Origin: XYA12-FULL-58-9 sp001798605 | GTDB taxonomy: Bacteria; Myxococcota; XYA12-FULL-58-9 | Assembly: GCA_036736205.1 (NCBI GenBank) | Contig: DAINMX010000039.1 | Span: 1 to 37,070 of the forward strand | Reading direction: 5' to 3' | Length of the DNA: 37,070 bases | In this document: positions 1 to 8,010 of the stretch, in pieces | How positions within the stretch are numbered: the stretch's first letter is position 1 | Layout of the letters: each line of letters starts with the position of its first letter | Made by a program: the position numbers and the translations under genes | Notes under the pieces: generated by a model | Database searches by the model: none | Told to the model about the DNA's origin: nothing | What the model saw: only the letters and a program-made list of their open reading frames with translations

Positions 1-4
1 TTCA

Positions 5-58
5 AGTCGACGACATTTTGAACCCTTCGCCTTAGAGGCGAAGGTGGTTCAGTCGACT
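5..58. other. Nested inverted-repeat hairpin at the window start
   Basis: Three nested complementary arm pairs can be read directly: 5-11 with 52-58, 20-23 with 47-50, and a perfect 8-bp inner stem 24-31 with 37-44 around a 5-nt loop (TTAGA). No T-run follows on either strand, so a simple intrinsic terminator is not well supported. It sits about 60 bp before the conserved leader of the first nhaR-like gene, and could be the end of an upstream transcript or a small palindromic repeat. The gene to its left is outside the window. Confidence 0.5.
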
Positions 59-114
59 ATCGTACGTGACATCACGCCCGGCTTACATCTCCATGACGAG
101 GGGCGCTTCGGGCG

Positions 115-196
115 ACCACGATATGTAGGTTTTTGCGAATCTTTCCTTCTGAACTTCCTCATAGTATGCACTTTTGGATCCGTCGTAGAAGCCTCT
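115..196 (+). promoter_or_regulatory. Conserved leader element, copy 1
   Basis: This stretch matches 12729-12810 at roughly 80% identity by eye. Shared blocks include ACCACGA, TTTTGCGA, GAACTTCCTCATAGT, TGCACTT and GATCCGTCGTA. Distance from block start to the downstream start codon is nearly the same in both copies (142 bp here to the regulator at 257; 144 bp there to Enzyme I at 12873). No coding signal runs through both copies, so a shared promoter, operator or leader RNA is the simplest reading. I could not fit a clean sigma-70 or sigma-54 promoter to it. Confidence 0.5.
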
Positions 197-256
197 CAGC
201 GTGCGAAACAGCGAGTCAAAAGGGCAGGCGTCGAGTATGAGGGTGCTCGGAAAGGA

Positions 257-1165
257 ATGCGCATGGAATGGTTGAACTACCATCACCTTCTGTACTTCTG
301 GGTGGTCGCCAAACAGGGAAGCATTGTCGCGGCGAGCAAGGAGCTCCGTCTCGCGCATCCGACCATCAGTGGCCAGATACATCGGCTCGAGGAGGTTCTT
401 GGACAGAAGTTGTTCTCCAAGCAGGGACGCAACCTCGTCTTGACCGACGAAGGCCGCGTGGTGTTTCGCTATGCCGAAGAAATCTTCGGGCTCGGCCGAG
501 AGTTACTGGAGACGGTCAAGGGCCGGCCGACCAACCGGTTGATACGGGTGGTCGTCGGCATATCAGACACTATCGCCAAGTCGATCGTGCGAAGGATCCT
601 GGAACCCGTTTTCGACCTCGGAGAGAACATCCAGGTGATCTGTCGAAATGACCGGTCGGTCGACGCGTTTATGGGCGATTTGGCTCAGGGCGAGGTGGAT
701 GTCGTGCTTTCGGACGCTCCAGCCGGGCCTGGCTCGCCTGTGCGAGCGTTCAATCATCTTCTCGGCGAGTGCGGCACGACTTTCTTCGCAGCAGCGCCAC
801 TCGCCGCGCGTTTGCGTCGGAGGTTTCCGAGCACGCTCGACGGCATACCTTTTTTGGCTCCCGGTGCCGAATCGGTGTTACGAAGGGCTCTCAACCAATG
901 GTTCGATAGCAACGATGTTCGGCCGCGGATCGTATCTGAGCTCGACGACGTGGCGTTGGCCAAGATCTTCGCCGAAAGTGGCCTGGGTGTCCTTGCTGCG
1001 CCGAGTGTCGTCGAGACGGAGCTGCGGCAGCGGTATCGCCTGCATGTTGTCGGGCGCACAGAGAAGATCCGCCACCAGTTCTTTGCAATCTCCCTCGAAC
1101 GGAGGATCAAGCATCCCGCTGTTGCGGCGATTTGCGAAGAGGCGCGGAAGAGTATCTTCGCTTGA
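257..1165 (+). CDS. NhaR-like LysR-family transcriptional regulator, copy 1
   Basis: A LysR-type DNA-binding regulator of 302 residues. The amino terminus (MRMEWLNYHHLLYFW) carries the winged helix-turn-helix and is characteristic of NhaR, the E. coli activator of the Na+/H+ antiporter gene nhaA. The effector domain follows (about residues 90-295), with NhaR-like blocks ending in IKHPAVAAICEEARKS. ATG 257 or ATG 263 are both possible starts, since an AAAGGA ribosome site lies at 251-256; I reject the longer open frame reaching back to 44 because it crosses the conserved leader. No antiporter gene is adjacent. It converges on, and overlaps, an HPF-like gene, as does its paralogue at 14455. Family assignment is secure; the regulated target is unknown. 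Confidence 0.88.
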   Translation: MRMEWLNYHHLLYFWVVAKQGSIVAASKELRLAHPTISGQIHRLEEVLGQKLFSKQGRNLVLTDEGRVVFRYAEEIFGLGRELLETVKGRPTNRLIRVVVGISDTIAKSIVRRILEPVFDLGENIQVICRNDRSVDAFMGDLAQGEVDVVLSDAPAGPGSPVRAFNHLLGECGTTFFAAAPLAARLRRRFPSTLDGIPFLAPGAESVLRRALNQWFDSNDVRPRIVSELDDVALAKIFAESGLGVLAAPSVVETELRQRYRLHVVGRTEKIRHQFFAISLERRIKHPAVAAICEEARKSIFA

Positions 1166-1577
1166 GTCCACCGTTACCGGTGCTCGTTTTTCGTCGGTCT
1201 TCTGACGCTGGTTGGTCACTCCAGCGTCGCTGCCAGTCGCCGTCGATTCCCCGCAGAAACAGTCCCTGAACCTGGACCGCTGCGCGGTCACGCTCGATCG
1301 CATGGGCGACAGAGCGAGCTGCGCGATCCGCGGCCCGATTCACCGCAGCGAAGACGTCGACGTCCGTCTCTTGTACCTTCACCCCGCGCGGCAAGCTCAC
1401 GGCTATCCGACACCGTTTCTCCAAATGGTCGCGGTGCTCGTCCGACTTGGAGAGCTCCACGGCCACATCGCCGATGTGCTCGCCGAAGCGACTCAACGCG
1501 AAGCCGAGTCGAAGCTCGACGTGAGATCGCAGAGCTTTTGTTATCTTGACGTCCCGCGCTCGGATCTTGATCTTCAT
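1107..1577 (-). CDS. Ribosome hibernation promoting factor-like protein (HPF/RaiA), copy 1
   Basis: Starts MKIKIRARDVKITKALRSHV, the beta-strand and helix opening of the HPF/YfiA family, proteins that bind the 30S decoding site in stationary phase or stress and idle the ribosome. The HPF fold covers about residues 1-100. The remaining 55 residues are low-complexity and basic and do not resemble the dimerising tail of long HPF. GTGCAGGAGGGCGAG just before the ATG is a strong ribosome site and fixes the start. The last 59 bp overlap the 3' end of the convergent nhaR-like gene, which probably explains the odd tail. A paralogue in the same arrangement lies at 15305-15778. Confidence 0.85.
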   Translation of the reverse strand: MKIKIRARDVKITKALRSHVELRLGFALSRFGEHIGDVAVELSKSDEHRDHLEKRCRIAVSLPRGVKVQETDVDVFAAVNRAADRAARSVAHAIERDRAAVQVQGLFLRGIDGDWQRRWSDQPASEDRRKTSTGNGGLKRRYSSAPLRKSPQQRDA

Positions 1578-1627
1578 CTCGCCCTCCTGCACGTGTAGAC
1601 AGTCAGTGTAGGGACTCGCCCATCCTA

Positions 1628-1837
1628 TGAACATGAGGTAATTGCGTGTTCCGGGAGTCGGTATTTCCGACCCGTCGAGGCCNNNNNNNNNNNNNNNNNN
1701 NNNNNNNNNNNNNNNNNNNNNNNNNNNNNNNNNNNNNNNNNNNNNNNNNNNNNNNNNNNNNNNNNNNNNNNNNNNNNNNNNNTGAACATGAGGTAATTGC
1801 GTGTTCCGGGAGTCGGTATTTCCGACCCGTCGAGGCC
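1628..1837. other. Scaffold gap flanked by an identical 55-bp sequence
   Basis: Bases 1683-1782 are N. The 55 bases before the gap (1628-1682) are identical to the 55 bases after it (1783-1837). A match of exactly 55 that stops at the N run on both sides is what contig ends sharing a 55-mer assembly overlap look like, so the gap is probably artificial and the two copies probably one. The sequence holds an imperfect hairpin (CGGG-AG-TCGG, loop TATTT, CCGACCCG). It lies downstream of the kinase gene on the minus strand and upstream of the HPF gene. No gene is supported in 1578-1875. Confidence 0.75.
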
Positions 1838-1875
1838 AGGCTCGCGCGGGTCAACAGCGGCATGCTTCGAAGGAA

Positions 1876-3285
1876 TCAGGCCATGCCGAGGGGTACAGGA
1901 ACCGCCGGCTGCAGGGGCACCGTCATCGTGAAACGGCTCCCCTTTTCTGGTGCGCTCTCGATGTGAAATGCGCCACCGAAGAGACCCAACTGCTCCCGGA
2001 TGCTCACGAGGCCGAAGCCGAAGCCAACCCCAACATCGGTGTCGAGGACGTGAGGGTCGAAACCGATCCCCTGGTCACCGACCAGGATCGAGAGCGTCCC
2101 ACTCTGTTCTTTGAGCGAGACCGCGGCGCACTTCGTCTTTGCGTGCTTGACCACGTTGAACAACAACTCGCGCACTGCCTCGAACAGGAAGATGCGAAGC
2201 GACTCGTTCTCCTCAACAACCTCACCGTCCGCCGCGATCTCAACGGCGAGATCGTGGCGATCCGCAAAGGAATGCGCGAGCCACTTCAAGCAGGCTACGA
2301 GCCCGGCATCGTAGAGCACCGGCGGGCTCAGGTCGATCGCGAGCGACCGCGAGGCGGCGACCGCTTCGCTCAGCAAGTCGATGACAACGGCCGCCACTTT
2401 TCGGGTCGGTTCGTGCCGTGAGCAATCGAGCGCGTTCGCGTGAAGCTGCGCCGCGACGAGGATCTGCTGCACATGGTCATGCAGAACGTGGGCGAGACGC
2501 TGCCGTTCCTTCTGCCCGGCCTGCACGACCTCCGCTGCCAGTCGCCTCAGCATGTCGGCGCGGCGCTCGAGCTCCAGGTTCGCCGCTAAGACTCGCAGCT
2601 CTCCAAGGCGACGCCCCTCGATCTCTCCTTCGAGGGCCTCAACGGTCCTTCTCAACGCCATCGTCCGCTTGCGCACCTGTTCCTCGAGCTCGTCGTTCAC
2701 CTTTGCCAAGGAATGGCCCGCGCGCTCGAGGGCGTCTTTCTTCACGCGAACCTTCTGCAGCATATCGGCCGACGCTTCGAGGTTCGTGAGGTCGGTGGCG
2801 ACGAGGCAAACGCCTATCCCGTCTGGCGCGTTCAACAACGTGGCTGAGACATGTGATGGCACCGTGACACCGTTCGATCCTGCAAAGGAGAGACGACCCT
2901 TCACGTCGCCGTCTCGGCACGCCTCGAGCATCCGTGTGAGCGCCGGTGTGTGCTGGGCGCAGACGAACTCGACGAGGTTGTGGCCGACGATCCGCTCGAG
3001 CGGGGTCTGCACAAACTTCCCGAACTGATCGTTGCAATAGAGGATTCTGCCAGCGAAGGTGACCGTCAGGGCGGCCTCCCTCATGTTCTCGACGATCATA
3101 CGGTAGATTGAATCGGAGCCGTTGAGCGAAAAGACCTGTTTCCCCGCGGCTCCGGTCACGACAATGGCGTCCACCTCGCCCGCACGGATGGCGTGCAGGG
3201 TTGCCTCAGATTCTTCAAGACGCCGCCCGAGCTCTTTGATCTCCTCGCGCAGGGCTCGCTCAGTCTTTTTGGCAACGTCCTTCAC
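1876..3285 (-). CDS. PAS-containing sensor histidine kinase of the NarX/DegS (HisKA_3) type
   Basis: A 469-residue kinase with no predicted membrane segment, so probably cytosolic. An amino-terminal coiled coil (1-35) precedes a PAS domain (about 58-170) and a second coiled coil (170-250). The phosphoacceptor region ERQRLAHVLHDHVQQ puts the active histidine at about 269, in the HisKA_3 context of kinases that partner NarL-type regulators. A HATPase_c domain follows, with an N-box (ELLFNVVKHA), G1 (DQGIGFDP) and G2 (GFGFGLVSIREQLG). The GTG start overlaps the kaiB stop by 4 bases (GTGA), so it is translationally coupled as the third gene of the kaiC-kaiB operon. KaiC-linked kinases relay Kai state to output; the NarL-type regulator at 8011 is the likely partner. 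Confidence 0.9.
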   Translation of the reverse strand: MKDVAKKTERALREEIKELGRRLEESEATLHAIRAGEVDAIVVTGAAGKQVFSLNGSDSIYRMIVENMREAALTVTFAGRILYCNDQFGKFVQTPLERIVGHNLVEFVCAQHTPALTRMLEACRDGDVKGRLSFAGSNGVTVPSHVSATLLNAPDGIGVCLVATDLTNLEASADMLQKVRVKKDALERAGHSLAKVNDELEEQVRKRTMALRRTVEALEGEIEGRRLGELRVLAANLELERRADMLRRLAAEVVQAGQKERQRLAHVLHDHVQQILVAAQLHANALDCSRHEPTRKVAAVVIDLLSEAVAASRSLAIDLSPPVLYDAGLVACLKWLAHSFADRHDLAVEIAADGEVVEENESLRIFLFEAVRELLFNVVKHAKTKCAAVSLKEQSGTLSILVGDQGIGFDPHVLDTDVGVGFGFGLVSIREQLGLFGGAFHIESAPEKGSRFTMTVPLQPAVPVPLGMA

Positions 3286-3677
3286 AGCTTGTCCTGCAGG
3301 TCGAGTCCGAGCAGGACCTTCTCGCGATTCGCCAGGTCGCCGATGAAGCAGCGCACGGGGATGGGCTGCTTCTTCACCAATGTCGGCACGGCAATGATCT
3401 GATCTCGCTGGAGGAAGGTCGGATGCTGGTAGATGTCGATAACCTCGAGATCGTACCGGCCAGGGAGATGCGCGTCGCAGATCTCGGTGATGTTCTTGAT
3501 GGCCGCTGTTGACCTTTGCGACATCCCCGCAACATAGAGCCTTAGAACGTACTCGGTACCCACTTGCCGCCTTGGAGCTGCCCGGAGCTTCTGATCGAGG
3601 CGGCCGGTCCCGCTCTTCTTCTTGGGGCGCCTCTTGGTCGCACGGATATCAGTCGAGCGTGTTGCCAAGGCGTTCAC
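3282..3677 (-). CDS. kaiB: KaiB-like circadian clock/stress protein
   Basis: The thioredoxin-like KaiB fold is clear in the carboxy-terminal 90 residues (EYVLRLYVAGMSQRSTAAI, YDLEVIDIYQHP, DQIIAVPTLVKK, GDLANREKVLLGL). In cyanobacteria KaiB binds phosphorylated KaiC and competes with output kinases; in other bacteria KaiB/KaiC pairs are linked to stress responses. A lysine- and arginine-rich extension of about 40 residues precedes the fold, which is unusual because KaiB is normally 90-110 residues. GTG 3677 is chosen because it overlaps the kaiC stop in a 4-base GTGA, the same coupling used for the next gene; GTG 3710 is possible. The frame itself is secure, the start less so. Confidence 0.9.
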   Translation of the reverse strand: MNALATRSTDIRATKRRPKKKSGTGRLDQKLRAAPRRQVGTEYVLRLYVAGMSQRSTAAIKNITEICDAHLPGRYDLEVIDIYQHPTFLQRDQIIAVPTLVKKQPIPVRCFIGDLANREKVLLGLDLQDKL

Positions 3678-5188
3678 TCTAAAACCTTGGTGTCGCCCGA
3701 TTTTCGCCACGCCGCGCCGGTGTGTACGGTTCCTGGCCCGGGGTACACTTCCGCGAGATCGACACCCTCATCGCTCAAGACGAGCTCCCGCATCTGGTTC
3801 GAGTGCTCCATGCCCCGACTCTTCAAGATATACAGGATGCGGTTGCGCTCGTTCGCCGATTGAACCATCTGCAGGACGATCCAGGTGTCAATGAGCGAGG
3901 AGATGTCGACCTCGCTCTGCTCGTGGCCATGGGCGCCTCCTGTGAGGCTTGTGAACATTGCGGTGATCCCGCTGCTCTTCAAGACATCGATGATCTGGGT
4001 GAGGATCGCTTTGATCTCGTTGTTGGCACCTACGGCCGAGAGATTCGTAACAGGGTCTATGATCACGGCTCTCGGCTCAAACTCGCTAACGAGGTTGTGG
4101 ACACTCACAAGGTGCTGTTCGAGACCGTAGATGGTCGGGCGCGTCGCATTTAAGCGCAACAGGCCCTTTTTGACCCAGCGGCCGAGATCGAAGCCGATGG
4201 ATGCCATACTGCGGATGATCTGGTCGGGCGATTCCTCGAACGAGAGATAGAGACAGCGTTCCCCTCTCTTGCAGAAGCTCTCGGCGAAAGCGGCGGCGAG
4301 GCTGGATTTGCCGCTTCCGGCCGGGCCGCTCAACAGGATGCTCGAGCCACGGAAGTACCCTTTGCTGCCGAGCATGTGGTCAAGGCGTGCGACGCCGGTC
4401 ACGACGCGCTCGTTCGACACGGGGTAGGTGAGGCCGAGGGAGCTGATGGGGAGGACGCTCAGCCCGCCCTTGTCGATCATCGCCGGGTACTCGTTCGTTC
4501 CATGGCTCGAACCGCGGTACTTCATCACCCTGAGGCGTCGCGTCGCCACCTGGTTTTGGACGCGGTGATCAAGGAAGATGACGCAATCGCTCACGTACTC
4601 TTCGAGACCGTAGCGGGTCAGGCTCTTCTCGCCTTGCTCGCCGGTGATGACCGACGTGACGCCGCGTTCTTTGAGCCAGCGAAAGAGACGCCGGAGCTCG
4701 GCACGCAGGATCGCCTTGTTGGGGAGGCCGGCGAAGAGCGCCTCCAAAGAGTCGATGGCCACGCGCTTCGCACCGACCTCGTCGATGAGCGCGCCGAGAC
4801 GAACAAAGAGCCCCTCGAGATCATACTCGCCAGTCTCTTCGATCTCGGTGCGCTCGATGAAAACGTAGTCTATCGCGAGCTTCTTCTTGCGGATGAGGTC
4901 TTTGAGGTCGAAACCCAGAGAAGTGACGTTCTTCGCCAGGTCGTCCACAGTCTCCTCGAAGGTCACGAAGACGCCGGGTTCGTCGAACTCGCGGATGCCG
5001 CGGACAATGAACTCGAGCGCCAGGAGGGTCTTGCCGCTCCCGGCGCCGCCGCAGACGAGGGCCGTCCGGCCACGGGGCAGACCGCCCAGCGTCACCTCGT
5101 CCAAACCACGGATGCCGGTCGGTGCCTTGAGGAGCTGTCGGACGGCTACACTGTCTTTTCGAGGACGCGAACGACGACGTGTGACCAT
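3674..5188 (-). CDS. kaiC: KaiC-like dual-domain RecA-fold ATPase/autokinase
   Basis: A 504-residue protein with both KaiC lobes. CI has Walker A GGAGSGKT at 47-54 and catalytic glutamates in FVTFEET (78-79). CII has Walker A GPAGSGKS at 288-295 and LSFEES (318-319). The CII phosphorylation site reads DISSLID, with serines 430-431 where cyanobacterial KaiC has Ser431-Thr432, so autophosphorylation is plausible. The A-loop tail used by KaiA is not recognisable, and no kaiA is nearby. ATG 5188 is preferred because GGGAG lies 7 bases upstream; an upstream in-frame start at 5218 is less likely. First gene of a coupled kaiC-kaiB-kinase operon. Likely a KaiC-type stress or timing switch, not necessarily a true circadian clock. 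Confidence 0.95.
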   Translation of the reverse strand: MVTRRRSRPRKDSVAVRQLLKAPTGIRGLDEVTLGGLPRGRTALVCGGAGSGKTLLALEFIVRGIREFDEPGVFVTFEETVDDLAKNVTSLGFDLKDLIRKKKLAIDYVFIERTEIEETGEYDLEGLFVRLGALIDEVGAKRVAIDSLEALFAGLPNKAILRAELRRLFRWLKERGVTSVITGEQGEKSLTRYGLEEYVSDCVIFLDHRVQNQVATRRLRVMKYRGSSHGTNEYPAMIDKGGLSVLPISSLGLTYPVSNERVVTGVARLDHMLGSKGYFRGSSILLSGPAGSGKSSLAAAFAESFCKRGERCLYLSFEESPDQIIRSMASIGFDLGRWVKKGLLRLNATRPTIYGLEQHLVSVHNLVSEFEPRAVIIDPVTNLSAVGANNEIKAILTQIIDVLKSSGITAMFTSLTGGAHGHEQSEVDISSLIDTWIVLQMVQSANERNRILYILKSRGMEHSNQMRELVLSDEGVDLAEVYPGPGTVHTGAAWRKSGDTKVLE

Positions 5189-5581
5189 GGTTTTTCTCCC
5201 AGAACGGCTCAGCCGCAACGTCCAGAATCACTCCGCCAAAGAAGTTCGCTCAGGCGGACACGCAGTGCAGTCAACTGCAGAGCTTGAGATAACGCACGCC
5301 TACCAGAAACCACGGGGTTCGTACAGCGGATCGTAACTACCCTAATCCGCGGTTACGGCCATGCCCACTCGCGCCGGGACCAAGGCCGAGCAGTTATCGA
5401 CGGCGGAGGCCCAGCGCGCTGCTCGCTTCGGTCTGCGCGGCGGGTCCGAGGTTGCCGTTTGTATCGATCCGAGAGCCGCCACGCAGACCAAAGCGAGCTC
5501 AATGCCTATGGAGGCATAAGAGGGGGATGGCGGTTGGATGGCCACCTTGCTGGCATCTTCTGCAGCGACGACGCCGATGGT
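5189..5581. other. Intergenic region upstream of kaiC with a large inverted repeat
   Basis: No convincing gene occupies these 393 bases between kaiC and the IS1380 remnant. Two structures stand out. Arms 5421-5442 and 5477-5498 are inverted copies matching at 20 of 22 positions around a 34-base spacer. Immediately after it, ATGCCT and AGGCAT form a perfect 6-bp stem with a 4-base loop near 5502-5517. The kai operon promoter should lie in 5189-5340, but I could not identify clear -35/-10 boxes. The larger repeat may belong to the neighbouring mobile element. Confidence 0.5.
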
Positions 5582-6590
5582 TCAGGTAGGTGCGAATATC
5601 GGAACGAGCGCCGCCAACTTCATGCGTGCGTTGACCAGGCCCGCCATTCGCTCGGCTTGCTCTCCCAATCGCAAGATCAAACGCCCTGAGTGAGACACGA
5701 TAAGGCCCGCCATCGTGAAGACTCGGTGTCGCAGCCGCTTCGGACGAGCTGTTCCGAATTCCGCAGGCAGCGCCAGCGTCTTCATTGCGCTCAATACGTT
5801 GTACGTCAGCAAGCTCAATCGATACCATGCCGCGTTTGCACCGAATCGCCCACATGGGGGAACCGCCGCTCCGAGCTCATTTTTCGTCACGTCGTGTACC
5901 AGCTCAATCGTGCCCGCCTTCTCCCAGTGCCAACGCACCAGGGTCGACATCTCCCCCTCCCGATTCGTTACCACCGCCAAGTACTTCGTATCTCCGCCCC
6001 AAGAGAAAAGCTCGCCCTGCTTCTTCCTGATCCGCAAACAGATGTACCGCAACGGCTGTGCGTCCTTTGGCCAGTCCCCTGGCGTGAACACCACCTCGCT
6101 GCACCAGACCCTCCCAACTTGATTCAGGCACATTTTCGCACTCAGCCCGCAGCTCCTCCGACATGTCAGCACTGATGGTGAATCCGATGTGCCCTTGCGG
6201 TCCATTTGTTCGATTGGAATTGGCCAGCCATTTGAGCACCGACTCCTCATAGCAGGCGCTGTCTCAACGGAAGTACAGCTTGGTTACGCCCGGCGACACT
6301 CGAGAGAAACCCAGCTGAATCAGCGGTAGATTGCTCATTCCGGCCGGCACGTTGCCATCTGGATATTCATGACCCAAAATTTGGTCAGCCTCGACCCAGT
6401 AGATTACCGAAGGCTGGTAGCCACGACCGCCCTTGTAGTGACACTTCGCCTCCCTCTTGTGGTGCTCTTGGATTGTTGCGTCCAGATCCAATGTTGCCCT
6501 CGTGAGCCCGAGCCGAACCCCAACGCGATGTGCCAGCTGTCCTGCCGTGCTGGGCTTCGGCGGACGTTCGTCGACCAGATGGCATAAACC
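5582..6590 (-). pseudogene. IS1380-family transposase, truncated and frameshifted
   Basis: The conserved parts of an IS1380-type DDE transposase can be followed through several frames on the minus strand. Reading 5' to 3': LVDERPPKPSTAGQLAHRV and ATLDLDATIQE (about 6590-6470), then KGGRGYQPSVIYWVEADQIL and GNVPAGMSNLPLIQ up to a stop at 6264, then GPQGHIGFTISADMSEELR (5904-6239 frame), then the carboxy-terminal block with WEKAGTIELVHDVTKNELG and RFGANAAWYRLSLLTYNVLS (5582-6100). One in-frame stop and at least one frameshift near 6090 separate these parts. About the first 100 residues are missing. Not expected to be active. Confidence 0.82.
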
Positions 6591-6629
6591 GTCGTCGGCA
6601 CACCCTCGACGGGCACCCGCTCCTCCTTC

Positions 6630-6857
6630 TCAACTCGCGTCGTGGAGGAGCGTGAACATAGACTTCCGCCGAAGACTACCCACCACGTCTCTTCGAACCT
6701 TTATCGTGACATGAATCGGATGGCGTGAGGCAAGGGCTGGACGCGCCTGGTGCGTCACGCCAGCTTTACCATTCTTAGGCTTTCGCCCAGCACCTTTGCG
6801 TTTGCCACCCCAGGTCTTCAGGGTGAGCTCGAACTGTTTGGGTCGTCGTCGTGGCAT
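6630..6857 (-). pseudogene. Amino-terminal fragment of a REP-associated (Y1/IS200-like) transposase
   Basis: The 75-residue frame contains WGGKRKGAGRKPKNGKAGV and RHPIHVTIKVRRDVVGSLR, the opening segment of REP-associated tyrosine transposases (RAYT/TnpA-REP). The HUH metal site and catalytic tyrosine, which come later in the family, are absent because the frame ends where the IS1380 remnant begins. Full-length proteins are usually 150-300 residues. I read it as a truncated relic left by insertion or deletion. No good ribosome site precedes its ATG. Confidence 0.75.
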
Positions 6858-7331
6858 CTTGATTCAGCAGTAATTGTAATGCGGAAGTCTGACAGTTTTT
6901 GATCACGAACGCTCCTTGGGGTCTGATGCAGAATGGTTGTGGGCAAAAAAAGGTCTCGCGAGGTACTTTCCGAAACTCAACTCTTCCCGGATTAACTTGC
7001 CGCTTCGCACCGGAACCAGCCGGCGTTGTTGTAGAAGACTGTGGCCGGTGCGACTGCCCGCGTCGTTGCGAGGGAGGAACCGCAACGGTTGCTGAAGTGG
7101 CTAGCTTTGTTGCCTCCCACACAACGAAGCAGGCTCGATTGAATGGATTTGAAATGGGCCAATGACTCTTGAACGGCACCTATTCGTCGTTCAAGAAGCC
7201 TGCTTCGCCGCTACCCACCGGAAGTCCGCGAACCATGAAGTCCTCGTAGTCCTTCATCACATCGTGGTCATTGAGCGTGGCGAAAATTGGGTATCGTGAT
7301 TCGGCAGTAATTGTGCACGCGTCGGGTCGCG
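6858..7331. other. Gene-poor mobile-element debris
   Basis: No gene is supported across these 474 bases. A 23-base motif ending TAATTGT occurs at 6855-6877 and again, with three mismatches, at 7292-7314; it may mark ends of a former insertion. A minus-strand stretch near 7180-7275 reads RGLPVGSGEAG, vaguely like the end motif of some transposases, but is too short to assign. The region lies between the RAYT fragment and a hypothetical gene, in line with repeated insertion and decay. Confidence 0.4.
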
Positions 7332-7832
7332 TCAAATCGCAACTGCCCTGGCGTTTCGGGTGGCAAGGCGGCCACATCTGCGCGTGGGACGGATCGCGAC
7401 CGCAGAAACCGTGCGTCTCTTCATGGGGTCGTGAGCCTCGGCACCTTTGCTCTTGGTCTTGAGCTCTTTCATGATCGCCTGGCCCACGGATTTGCGGCAC
7501 AGGACGACGTACTCGTACAGCGGCTTGCCGTGCCCGTCGATATCGAGAAGGAAGCGGTTCTCCCTCACGACTTTGTCAACATCCGCGCACAACGAGGCAA
7601 GCGTCTGTGCGATCGGAAGGTCGGAGGCAACCGATCCGGTTCGCTCGATGAAAGAGTCTAGCACAGTGACTAAACATGAACGCCACTGGGCAACGAGAAT
7701 CTTCTCGGTGATGTTTTGATCTGGCTCATTTGGGTAGAGCGTCGGCAGTTGACCGATCAAATCCCGCTCGTACTCCTCGAATATTCTCCCAAAGACAGGA
7801 TAGGTTGTTCTTCTTGGTGTGCTAGAGCGCAT
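7332..7832 (-). CDS. Hypothetical protein
   Basis: I do not recognise this 166-residue protein. It starts MRSSTPRRTTYPVFGRIFEE; ATG 7832 is fixed by a strong GAGGAGGG ribosome site 4-5 bases upstream. The first 125 residues look like an ordinary alpha-helical globular domain (FERDL-like helices, DKVVRENRFLLDIDGHG). The last 40 residues are Arg-rich and unlike the rest (RRTVSAVAIRPTRRCGRL). The true carboxy terminus may have been replaced by the neighbouring mobile-element debris, which begins around here. It has its own intergenic region and sits between the IS debris and the NarL-type regulator, so it might be a relic of the kai neighbourhood. No function is proposed. Confidence 0.6.
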   Translation of the reverse strand: MRSSTPRRTTYPVFGRIFEEYERDLIGQLPTLYPNEPDQNITEKILVAQWRSCLVTVLDSFIERTGSVASDLPIAQTLASLCADVDKVVRENRFLLDIDGHGKPLYEYVVLCRKSVGQAIMKELKTKSKGAEAHDPMKRRTVSAVAIRPTRRCGRLATRNARAVAI

Positions 7833-7918
7833 CTTTCCCTCCTCATTTAGGACTTTCCGAGCTCTCCAGAATGAAGAAGATACGAGCCAAAACCGTCGCA
7901 CTCAATTCGGGAAGGACC

Positions 7919-7940
7919 TGTTTCTCACCTACGAGAAACA
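7919..7940 (-). terminator. Hairpin downstream of the response regulator
   Basis: A perfect 8-bp stem, TGTTTCTC paired with GAGAAACA around ACCTAC, lies about 70 bp beyond the stop of the regulator at 8011, between it and the hypothetical gene on the same strand. There is no T-run, so it may be a weak or Rho-assisted terminator or simply a local structure. Confidence 0.35.
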
Positions 7941-8010
7941 CCAACCAACGCCTGGGGGATTCCCTCAGAGTTCGTCGGAGCCTCGGCCGTCAGACGGTCT
8001 GGCTGCGGAT

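Noticed and set aside
121..140. Sigma-54 promoter in the duplicated leader
   Set aside because: GG and GC are present but separated by 5 bases in place of 10 in both copies.
44..256. Longer start for the first NhaR-like regulator
   Set aside because: NhaR proteins begin at the MEWLNYHHL motif, a ribosome site precedes 257, and the extra region is the conserved noncoding leader.
4376..5287. A 303-codon plus-strand frame opposite kaiC
   Set aside because: kaiC is certain on the minus strand with both Walker motifs; the plus frame shows no domain.
7180..7500. A minus-strand frame with RGLPVGSGEAG resembling a transposase end
   Set aside because: Too short and isolated; most of the frame overlaps the better supported hypothetical gene.
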